Shown here: positions 56,802-64,000 of the stretch, piece by piece | Position numbering within the stretch: position 1 is the stretch's first letter | How the letters are laid out: the number at the start of each line of letters is the position of its first letter | DNA from: CAVORB01 sp963698495 | GTDB taxonomy: Bacteria; Pseudomonadota; Gammaproteobacteria; Chromatiales; Chromatiaceae | Assembly (NCBI GenBank): GCA_963698495.1 | Contig: CAVORB010000005.1 | Location: 162,940 to 226,939 of the forward strand | Direction: 5' to 3' | DNA length: 64,000 nt | Program-made: the position numbers and the translations under genes | The notes under the pieces: generated by a model | Database searches by the model: none | What the model saw: only the letters and a program-made list of their open reading frames with translations | Told to the model about the DNA's origin: nothing

Positions 56802-57795
56802 TTGACGGGCAGCATCCGCGAGAGCGCGTTCCGCCCCGCCTGGTGGGCCCGCGGTCCACACCTGCAGACCCTGTGGCCGAGCCTGTTCCGGCGCAGACCG
56901 GTGCTCCCCCTGACGCATGAGCGCCTGGAGCTCGACGACGGGGACTTTCTCGATCTGGCAATCGGTGAGGGCGACGGTCCGACCGTGCTGGTGGTCCACG
57001 GGCTGGAGGGGGACCTGCAGTCCCACTACGCCGGAAATCTGCTCAAGGCCCTGAGCGCCGCGGGTTTCCGGCCGGCCTTCATGTACCTGCGCGGGCGCAG
57101 CGGGGAGCCGAACCGGCTGCCGCGAAGCTACCACTCCGGGGCCAGCGACGATCTGGCCGCCGCGTTGGCGTATCTGGCGAACGGTCCCCGGGGGAGCGCA
57201 CTCGCGGCAGTGGGTTTCTCTCTCGGCGGCAACATGCTGCTCAAGTACCTGGGCGAACGATCACACCCGTTGGTCGAGACGGCGGTCGCGGTCTCGGTTC
57301 CCTTCGTGCTGCGCGACGCCATGCTGCGGCTGGGCATCGGCGCCTCGCGACTCTACCAGCGCCACCTGATCAACCGGCTCAAGGCCACCTACCGGGCCAA
57401 GTTCGCCCGCGCTCCCCTCCCCGCTCGACGTGGACCTCGACCGGATTCGCGACTTCTTCGACTACGACGACCGCATCACCGCGCCGCTGAACGGCTTCGC
57501 CGGTGCCGAGGACTACTACGCGCGCTCCAGCTGCCGCCCCTTCCTGCCGCGCATCGCGACGCCCACGCTGATTCTGCACGCCGCCGACGACCCCTTCATG
57601 TTCCCGTACACGGTGCCGCGGGAGGACGAGCTCGGACCGGGTGTCACCCTGGAGCTCGCGCGGCACGGCGGGCACGTCGGCTTCGTCGCGGGCACCCTCC
57701 CCTGGCGCCCGGCGTACTGGCTGGAGTCGCGGATCGTCGATTTCCTGCGCGATGCAGTTGACCCCAATCAGGGCGAGGGCGCGGCGGACAAATAA
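56802..57795 (+). CDS. Alpha/beta hydrolase, YheT-like (frame break)
   Basis: TTG start 56802. N-terminus PAWWARGPHLQTLWPSLFRR is the YheT hallmark. The nucleophile elbow is AVGFSLGGNMLLKYLGERSH near residue 143. An extra C in a CCCC run near 57,412 breaks the frame; it resumes LDVDLDRIRDFFDYDDRITA, then TPTLILHAADDPFMFPYTVP (Asp) and LARHGGHVGFVAGTLPWRPA (His), completing the triad. Repaired length is about 330 residues. YheT proteins are predicted esterases of unknown substrate. It follows the ABC exporter by eight bases. Confidence 0.88.
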
Positions 57796-58370
57796 CCAGT
57801 GACACCGTCCATGAACATCTGCACCGCCATCATGATCAGCAGCATCCCGGTCAGGCGCACCAGGGCACGCAGTGTACGGCGGCCGAGCATCTCCATCAGC
57901 AGACCGGAGCCGAGCAGGATCGCCGCGCTCAGCGCCCAGGCGACGGTCACCGCACCCCACCAGGTCCAGAAGGCCTCCGGCTCCCGGCTCACCAGCAGCA
58001 GAATGGCGGCAACCGCCGACGGTCCGGCGATCATCGGCACCGCGAGCGGCACCACGAAGGGCTCCTCCTCCGCCTCCTCCGGCCTGGGCATGCCGCCGAG
58101 CTCCGGAAACACCATGCGGATGGCGATCACGAACAGCACGACGCCGCCGGCCACGCCGAGGGCGGGCTGCTTCAGGCCGAGATAGCCGAGGATGGTCTCC
58201 CCAGCCACCAGGAAACCGACCAGCACCCCGTAGGCAACCAGCATCTCCCGGGCGATGATCCGCAAACGCTGCCCGCGTGGGTACCGGTTCAGCAGCGCAT
58301 GGAACACCGGGATGTTGCCCAGCGGGTCCATGATGATGAAGAGCAGGACGGTGGCGGAGAGGAAATCCAT
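57768..58370 (-). CDS. MarC/UPF0056 family membrane protein
   Basis: The start MDFLSATVLLFIIMDPLGNI at 58370 gives 200 residues with six hydrophobic segments; the frame is open 84 bases further without coding features. The IMDPLGNIPVF and AVPMIAGPSAVAAILLLVSR motifs are typical of MarC. Function is unknown; it is not a regulator of multidrug resistance. It overlaps the convergent hydrolase 3' end by 28 bases and diverges from the lasso operon. It is intact. Confidence 0.92.
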   Translation of the reverse strand: MDFLSATVLLFIIMDPLGNIPVFHALLNRYPRGQRLRIIAREMLVAYGVLVGFLVAGETILGYLGLKQPALGVAGGVVLFVIAIRMVFPELGGMPRPEEAEEEPFVVPLAVPMIAGPSAVAAILLLVSREPEAFWTWWGAVTVAWALSAAILLGSGLLMEMLGRRTLRALVRLTGMLLIMMAVQMFMDGVTGYLSAAPSP

Positions 58371-58463
58371 CGATTTGTTTATCAATGCAGACGGCGTGGG
58401 TACACTACGCCCCACGCGCGGGACGCTGCAAACCCCATTCACTGACGCCGCCAACGACCGGAC

Positions 58464-58763
58464 ATGACGCCGACCCTAGCCGATCACGTCACCATCTCCC
58501 ACGAGGTCCTGTTCCAGGAGCTCGACGGCGAGGCCGTGCTGCTCGACCTCGCGAGCGAGAGCTATTTCGGTCTCGACGACGTCGGCACCCGCATCTGGCA
58601 GCTCCTGCAGGAGCACGGCAGCCTGCGCAAGGTGTTCGACACGATGCTGGACGAGTACGACGTGGAGCCCGAACGCCTGGAGCAAGACCTGCTCAAGCAC
58701 ATCGGGGAGCTCGCGGATGCCGGCCTGGTCATCTACGGTGAACGTCTTGCGACGGCGCCTTGA
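58464..58763 (+). CDS. Lasso peptide RiPP recognition element (PqqD-like, B1)
   Basis: A 99-residue PqqD-like winged-helix protein. It begins MTPTLADHVTISHEVLFQEL with the classic core DGEAVLLDLASESYFGLDDV and GTRIWQLLQEHGSLRKVFDT. Stand-alone proteins of this kind bind the precursor leader (YxxPxLxxxG motif) and deliver it to the B2 protease in lasso operons. It overlaps the B2 gene by 26 bases. It is the first gene of the operon, 94 bases from the divergent marC start. It is intact. Confidence 0.9.
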   Translation: MTPTLADHVTISHEVLFQELDGEAVLLDLASESYFGLDDVGTRIWQLLQEHGSLRKVFDTMLDEYDVEPERLEQDLLKHIGELADAGLVIYGERLATAP

Positions 58764-59197
58764 GCAACTGCGGGCCCTCGCGCCCTGGGAGCGCCGGATG
58801 CTGGCGCGGCTCGTGTTTCTGTTGCCGGCGGTCGGCGCCAGCCTGAGACTGCTCGGCTTCAAGCGTACCCGCGACCTGCTGGAACGCTTCGCGCCACCTC
58901 CAGCGCAGAAGCGACTTGACGAGACATCCCCCTTCGAGAACGCCAACCGCATCGCCCGCTTGGTCGGCATCGCCGCGCAACCACGGACCCTACCGCGCCA
59001 CCTGCCTGCGCCAGTCGCTCGCCCTCTGGTGGCTGTTGCGCCGACGCGGCATTCCCGCTGAGCTGCGCATCGGGGTGCGCAAGGACGATGGCGACCTCCA
59101 AGCGCACGCGTGGGTAGAACATCAGGGCGCACCGTTAGCGCAGGAAAACCTGAGCTATACGCCCTTTACGGACCTGCGCTTTGGAAACCCTGTCTGA
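58738..59197 (+). CDS. Lasso peptide leader peptidase B2 (transglutaminase-like; frame break)
   Basis: GTG start 58738 gives VNVLRRRLEQLRALAPWERR and an N-terminal helical region. The frame breaks near 58,975 after ARLVGIAA and resumes NHGPYRATCLRQSLALWWLL. The catalytic Cys is in TCLRQS and the His in DDGDLQAHAWVEHQGAPLAQ, as in B2 cysteine proteases. The protein ends FTDLRFGNPV. Length is about 153 residues, normal for a stand-alone B2. It removes the leader so the cyclase can act. The break is probably a sequencing insertion. Confidence 0.88.
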
Positions 59198-59263
59198 TTC
59201 TTTCGCGGGCCGAGTATCGCTTGCCTCACCCGTTACGCGGTCGCCCGTGGCAACGGCAAAGCA

Positions 59264-61250
59264 ATGAGCGGCATCTTCGGCCTGTTCAACCAGGACGCCG
59301 CCCCAGTGCGCCGTCAAGAACTGGCGAACATGGCGTCGCTGCTCGAACGCCGGGGACCCGACCGAACCGGGCTATGGCACGAAGGCGACGTCGGGCTGGG
59401 CCACACGCTGCTGGCAACGACCCCGGAGTCGGTGTTCGAGCAGCTGCCGCTGAGACACGCCGAGTCCGGCTGCGTCATCACCGCGGATGTGCGCCTGGAC
59501 AACCGGCCGGAGCTGCTCGCCGGCTTGGGCATCGCCGAACGCTCCGCCGACATCGGCGACGCCGAGATCATCCTGTTGGCCTACCTGACCTGGGGCGAGG
59601 CCTGCGTCCAGCGGTTCCTCGGGGACTTCGCCTTCGGGATCTGGGATCCGCGCACCAGCAAGCTGTTCTGCGCCCGAGACCACTTCGGGATGCGGCCCTT
59701 CTACTACCACCACACGCCCGGCCGCTTTCTCGCCTTTGCCTCCGAGCCTCGGGCCATCCTGGTGCTGCCGCAAACGCCCTACCGCATCAACGAGGGCCGC
59801 ATCGCCGATTTCCTGGTCTCGCAGCTCGAGGGCATCGACAAGACCAGCACCTTCTTCGAGGAGGTCTACCGTCTGCCTCCTGCGCATACGCTCACCGTGA
59901 CGCCGGATCATTTCGCGGTCGGACGTTATTGGACGCTGGAACCCGGACCCGAGCTGCGCCTGCCCTCCGACCAGGCCTACGCCGAGGCGTTTCTCGAAGT
60001 GTTCACGGAGGCGGTGCGCTGCCGGCTGCGCAGCGCCGGACCGGTGGGCTCCATGCTGAGCGGCGGCATGGACTCCGGCTCGGTGGTCGCCGTCGCGCGG
60101 GAGTTGCTGGCACAGGAAGGGCGCGGACCTCTGCCGACCTTCTCCGCGGTGGGTCCAGACCCGGCGACCTGTGTCGAGACACGCACCATCCATGCGGCGC
60201 TGACCATGGATGGGCTGGACCCCCACCTCATCCGCTACGATCAACTGGACTCGCTCATGCCGGAGTTGGAGGAACTGACCTGGAGCCTGGACGAGCCTTT
60301 CGACAACCACATGACGCTGGTTCGGGCCGTCTACCTTGCCGCTCACCGCGAAGGACTGAAGGTGCTGCTGGACGGGGTTGGCGGCGACGTGGTGCTCGCC
60401 GAGGGCAGCCATCTGGCCCGCCTTCTGCGCCGCGGGCGCTGGTTGACCGCCTAGCGCGAGGCCGTCGGTCAGAAGCGCTTCTGGGGAGGACACTATCCCG
60501 CCTGGCGCGAGATGTACCGCGGCGCACGCTCGGCCCTCGCCACGGATTCCGTGCGGCGCTTGCACCACCAGATGCTGGGTCGCCGCCGCGCTCAACAGCG
60601 GTTGCAGCGCAATATCCGCGAGTCGATCATCAGCCCGACGTTTCGCCGACCGCATTCGACCTGGCCGACCGCTTGGAGACGCTTGGACGGCACATGGACC
60701 GTGACGGGTTATCGATTTCGCTATGGCGTGGAACGGGCGCAATCCATCGACCATCCCTACCTGACCGTCGGCCGCGAACGCTATGATCGGGTGGCCTCAG
60801 CCGTTGCCGTGGAACCCCGCGATCCCTTTCTGGACCGGCGGGTTGTGGCCTTTTGTCTCTCTGCTGCCCGGCGAGCAGAAGCTGGGCGATGGCTGGCCCA
60901 AGGTCGATCCTGCGCCGGGCCATGGCGGCCGACTGCCCGACGCGGTGCGCTGGCGCCTGGGCAAGGAGCATCTAGGTTGGCCTTTTACGGCCGCACTGAT
61001 CGGTGAGATGCGAAGCCGCATGCAATCTGACCTCAAATCCAATTGGGAGTTTGCTGAACATTATGTAGAAATGGACAAAGCCAGCCCAATCTGGGAGACC
61101 GATCTCGGCGGCGAGTCGGACAAAGAAAACAGAGCATATGATTTCGCTCACTTGGTTGGCTGGTTAGCACGTAGCGCCATGCGCTCATCCCCTGCGCATA
61201 CCGCAAACGCTCAATATTTTCGATTATCTGTCGTCTTCCTCAGGAGGAAA
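59264..61250 (+). CDS. Lasso cyclase, asparagine-synthetase-like (multiple breaks, one amber codon)
   Basis: Lasso C enzymes adenylate the ring Asp/Glu and close the macrolactam. ATG 59264 gives MSGIFGLFNQDAAPVRRQEL with a vestigial glutaminase domain lacking the Cys1 nucleophile (Ser instead). The ATP-binding motif is GSMLSGGMDSGSVVAVAREL near residue 270, with later VLLDGVGGDVVLAEGSHLA. An in-frame TAG interrupts at 60452-60454, but coding continues in the same frame (REAVGQKRFWGGHYPAWREM). Several +1 breaks follow (near 60,635, 60,700, 60,855). The tail reads DFAHLVGWLARSAM, the usual ending, but no stop follows in that frame before the precursor, so the exact end is uncertain. Confidence 0.82.
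61242..61247 (+). promoter_or_regulatory. Strong ribosome site for lasso precursor
   Basis: AGGAGG lies six bases before ATG 61254, the best Shine-Dalgarno sequence in this operon. It fixes the precursor start even though the upstream cyclase frame runs through it, and suggests the precursor is translated at a higher rate than the enzymes. Confidence 0.8.
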
Positions 61251-61253
61251 GCC

Positions 61254-61449
61254 ATGAGTTACGACACGCAATATCAAACCACATCGGTGAAACAGGTCGA
61301 CCGACGCGACTATCACTCGCCGCGATTGATTCTCTACGGCGCTGTCGCTCAGTTCGACCGCGGCTGGATCGAGCGGGTCAACTGAGGCTAACCCGGGAAG
61401 CCAATGTAAGGGCACTGGAACCACCGACCCCAACCGGGTGAGATGTTAG
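61254..61449 (+). CDS. Lasso peptide precursor (one-base correction needed)
   Basis: As written, the ORF is 43 codons ending at 61383 and includes the leader motif YHSPRLILYG (YxxPxLxxxG). Omitting one base near C61355 turns AVAQFDRG into AVAQLTAAG and extends the frame to TAG at 61447-61449. Leader: 36 residues ending Leu-Thr-Ala, with the expected penultimate Thr. Core: 28 residues starting AGSSGSTE, so Ala1-Glu8 would form an eight-residue macrolactam. It continues ANPGSQC then KGTGTTDPNRVRC, with Cys at core 15 and 28. The uncorrected tail has no plausible ring (Glu at position 4 after a Gly). The reading is inference, supported by identical +1 errors in neighbouring core genes. Confidence 0.75.
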
Positions 61450-61464
61450 CGCCGCTGTTACTCT

Positions 61465-61642
61465 TTGCCGGACACTGGGACTTTCGGCCGATTGGATAAT
61501 TTTCCGCGACCGTACTCCTACTCCTATGCTTGCTTACGCTTTGTGAACCAGCTTCCATTGGTTGAGCTTCCCACTCTGAGCGGGGGCAGTAAGGATCTAG
61601 CAGACCTTTCCTTTGGGTTTTCGCCAATATCATCGTCTGAAC
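61465..61642 (+). pseudogene. HPr-kinase-like lasso gene, 5' part (split by IS)
   Basis: A TTG start at 61465, 15 bases after the corrected precursor stop, opens a frame reading FPRPYSYSYACLRFVNQLPL then VELPTLSGGSKDLADLSFGF. It stops being kinase-like at the IS boundary (61,642). Joined to the 3' part after removal of the IS and one target copy, the frame is continuous (SPISSSE then RDALVDMDWRSM). The exact start is uncertain. Confidence 0.75.
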
Positions 61643-63254
61643 CTAAGCAAATTCCCGCTGGCCGCAGCGTGCGAGCGGTCGCGACGGATGCGGACCGGCG
61701 CTGGAGATCAACAGACACGCGCGCACCTCGCTGTGAGGCAGCGCGTTGCGACGGTCGGCTTGTTCTCACCCTCAAACGACACCTCGAGCACGGTCGGTCA
61801 CGGCTGGGCTTATGACGTGTCGTGCCCCAGGGCGATCTGCGGCGGGTGGATGATGGAGTGAAAGAGCACCTCCCAGCTCGGGATCCGGCAAGAGTCGAAG
61901 AGGCTGCGCAGCTTGCGCCAGAAGCGGCGTCTTGCTCTTCGCAGCCGTCACGGCGGCCTGGAACAGGCGACAGCCGCGCTGCTGGATCTGGTCGATCAGG
62001 AAGGCCAGCATCATCAGGTGCATGAGCACGGTGCTGAGGTGCTGGTAGCCGTGACCGAAGTTGTGCTCGAAGTGATAGCCTTGGTTTTTGAGGGTGTTGA
62101 AGGTTTCGTTTTCGATTTTCCAGCGTGCGCGGGCTCCTCGCATCAGGAGCATCAGGTTGGCTTCGTCGATCGGGATATCGGTCACCCAGGAGAAGTGGGT
62201 CACCTTGCCGTCGGGGGTGGTTTCCCAGTACTCCAGGAAATTGACCTCCAGGTCGAAGTTGGCGTCGTTGAGCGGTGCGCCGTTGAGGTAGCGGAAGCGG
62301 TGGTGAACGCCTCGCTCGTCGGTGAAGGTCAGCTCGGCGGTCTGCTCGCGTCGTGCGCCACCCAGTCGAACAGGAACGTGTGGTCGGTCGGCTTGGCGCC
62401 GAGGATGAAGCGCAGATCCAGCTCCTGCAGGTGGCGGATGTGCGGTCCGTTGGAGGCCAGGGCATCTTCGATCACGATCAGCTTCAGGTGGGGATGCTCG
62501 CGGCGCAGGTCGCTCAGCAGGCGTTTGGCGGCGTTGCGCTCGCAGTCGTTCTTGCTTCGCACCATCGGGCTTGAGGATGGGCTCGGGGGCCAGCGGAAAG
62601 ACCTCCTGGCAGTCCGGATGCACCAAGACCGGCACCGAGCATCTGGTGATAGTAGGTGATGGTGCCATTGCGATGGTGCTTCTCGGCGCACTGCGCGCAA
62701 TGGACTGTTGGAGGAGAAATACCCCGTGCCGTCGAGGGAGAGCAGGTAGTGGCCATCGAGATAGGCAAAGCCCTCCAGCCCCTTGCCGCGCTGCAGCTGG
62801 CGAAACAACGCGTTGTAGAGCGGGCGCAGCTGGCGCGGGATCAACCTGTCGAGGCGCTCGCGAAAGCGGGTGTCGCTCGGGGCCTGTTCGATCCCATAGA
62901 GCGCCTTGAGATTCGCCCGCGCCGTGCGTCCTCGCGGCAGTCCTGATCGAACTGCAGCAGCGAGGGATACTTCAGCCCGAACAGCGCCAGCCCCGACATC
63001 AGATGATCGACCAACGCGATGTCGTTGTCGGGACTGTCGGGAATCCTCGCAAACACCCGACGCGCCTCGTGCAGTAGCCCCTCGATGCTGAGACCTTCGC
63101 GGCAAACCGGTGCACGCATGCGTCAATACCTGCCTTGCAACCTGAGGTTTGCGTGACAGTATACTGATTACCATGCAGAAGTTTACGAAAACTATTTTCA
63201 GAACAAGCCCAACCGGCTGTTTTTAGCCAAAATTTTTTCAGGCGGGAATTGCTG
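61643..63254. mobile_element. IS4-like insertion sequence with 5-bp target duplication
   Basis: The 1,612-base insertion is bounded by TGAAC at 61638-61642 and 63255-63259. Inside the ends are imperfect inverted repeats: AGCAAATTCCCGCTG (from 61646) and, on the minus strand from 63253, AGCAATTCCCGCCTG. It contains one leftward transposase gene. Removing the element plus one TGAAC rejoins the HPr-kinase-like frame exactly, which supports the boundaries independently of the repeats. Confidence 0.75.
61810..63119 (-). CDS. DDE transposase of the IS (frame breaks)
   Basis: Starts MRAPVCREGLSIEGLLHEAR at 63119, then DIALVDHLMSGLALFGLKYP. The DDE residues fall in the region of YLDGHYLLSLDGTGYFSS, LIVIEDALASNGPHIRHLQE and ARWKIENETFNTLKNQGYHF. 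Frame breaks occur near 62,925, 62,570, 62,350 and 61,935; the last piece reads RRFWRKLRSLFDSCRIPSWE and ends ALGHDTS at 61810. Repaired length is about 435 residues. The breaks resemble those in nearby core genes, so the element may still be active. Confidence 0.8.
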
Positions 63255-64000
63255 TGAACGGGATGCATTGGTTGACATGGACTGGAGGTCGATGCGGATT
63301 TCCTCCGTCTCCTCGGCCAGGCTTGGTCGGTTCTTCCTTTTGCGCTTTCCCGGTATCGTCGATTTCGCCATCAGCGAAGACTGTAATGAATTAGGCGTCT
63401 GGAAAGAACAGAAGACCGATCCAGGGACACTGCGCCATCTGCTGCTCGACCAAGTTTTGCCACGCCTGCTGGCCCACCAAGGCCGGTTGGTTCTGCACGC
63501 GGGTGCAGTGCGGGTGGCACGCGCGCAGTCGCGTTCCTCGGAGCGTCGGGTTCAGGAAAATCCACGCTCACTGCCAGCTTCCGAGCAGCCGGCCATCCGT
63601 TGCTCTCGGATGACGGCCTGGTGCTCAATCCGATCGAGGACGAAGTGACGGCGCTGCCAACCTATCCGAGTCTCCGCCTCTGGCCCGAGTCGGTGGCTGG
63701 ACTCTATCCGGAGCCGCCCACCTTGGCGCCCATGGCCCACTACTCGACCAAGGAGCGAGTAGTCCTGAGTGAAGACGAGACCTCCGGCGAACCCTTGCCG
63801 CTGGCCGCCATCTATGTGCTTGCGCCAGCGCCGGAAACCGGGACTCCATCGATTACCCTGACTCGACTCTCCTCTCGCGATACCTGCATGGCAATCGTCG
63901 AAAACTCCTTTCAACTCGACGTGACCGATACTCGTCGCGCAGCGGCGCTATTGGCGAAGGCAGCCAAGGTTGCCAAGCAGGTCCCCGCGTTCAGGATTCA
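63255..64000 (+). pseudogene. HPr-kinase-like lasso gene, 3' part (runs off window)
   Basis: The frame gives GRFFLLRFPGIVDFAISEDC then DQVLPRLLAHQGRLVLHAGA. A break near 63,523 follows, then the P-loop VAFLGASGSGKSTLTASFRA and DDGLVLNPIEDEVTALPTYP, which are hallmarks of HPr kinase-like proteins. In lasso operons such kinases can phosphorylate the precursor C-terminus, often on a terminal Ser; the core predicted here ends in Cys, so the target is unclear. The gene is separated from its 5' part by the IS and continues past base 64,000. Confidence 0.8.

Noticed and set aside
59110..60786. A 558-codon frame over the lasso cyclase.
   Set aside because: Apart from a short piece near 60,640-60,700, where the cyclase frame is shifted, it is out of frame with the asparagine-synthetase motifs.
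61254..61385. The 43-residue precursor as a complete lasso precursor.
   Set aside because: After the leader motif it has no penultimate Thr, and the only candidate core (GWIERVN) is too short with Glu at position 4. The one-base-corrected frame satisfies all the usual requirements.

Overview
The window is high-GC DNA from a gammaproteobacterium. Gene content and order (yceD-rpmF-plsX-fabHDG-acpP-fabF-pabC-mltG-tmk-holB-pilZ-tatD, hfq-hflX-hflK-hflC, a hisZ/purA pair, an oadBAG sodium pump) fit Chromatiales or a close relative. That placement is inference from synteny; no rRNA or other marker gene is present, and I saw no tRNA, rRNA or CRISPR array.

Three zones can be told apart. (1) Bases 1 to about 18,600 are an accessory island of transposon debris and defence or toxin-antitoxin genes: a broken DDE transposase plus ATPase pair, remnants of a BREX locus (brxC 3' end, a VapBC-like pair, the first codons of pglX), a Xre/RES pair, a complete but frame-disrupted Wadjet (JetC-JetB-JetA-JetD) anti-plasmid system, a tyrosine recombinase fused to an IS4 tail, an ISNCY fragment, a DUF433/DUF5615 pair, Tn3-type resolvase and transposase, and a BrnTA pair. 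(2) Bases 18,627 to about 46,500 are intact core genes: a class V aminotransferase, an acyl-CoA ligase with a thioesterase, a polyphosphate:AMP phosphotransferase, then a long leftward fatty-acid and cell-envelope cluster, oxaloacetate decarboxylase, purA, hisZ and the hfq/hfl genes. (3) Bases 46,495 to 64,000 continue with core genes (miaA, mutL, an amidase, an MFS carrier, aroC, tolC, an ABC exporter, an esterase-like hydrolase, marC) and end in a lasso-peptide operon starting at 58,464: RiPP recognition element, B2 leader peptidase, asparagine-synthetase-like cyclase, precursor, and an HPr-kinase-like gene that is split by an IS4-like insertion.

Genes in zones 1 and 3, including normally essential or conserved ones such as aroC, miaA and mutL, carry many small frame breaks. 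Nearly all the ones I resolved are repaired by removing one base. Zone 2 has almost none. This looks like insertion-type sequencing error in part of the assembly, so broken frames in zones 1 and 3 should not be read as pseudogenes without checking. Internal deletions, truncations and the IS insertion are real rearrangements.

The most interesting item is the lasso precursor. As written it is a 43-residue ORF with a leader motif but no sensible core. Removing one base at about 61,355 gives a canonical leader end (Leu-Thr-Ala) and a 28-residue core beginning AGSSGSTE, with Glu at ring position 8 and two cysteines. The kinase gene begins about 16 bases after that corrected stop. Deleting the IS plus one copy of its 5-bp target duplication restores a continuous kinase reading frame.
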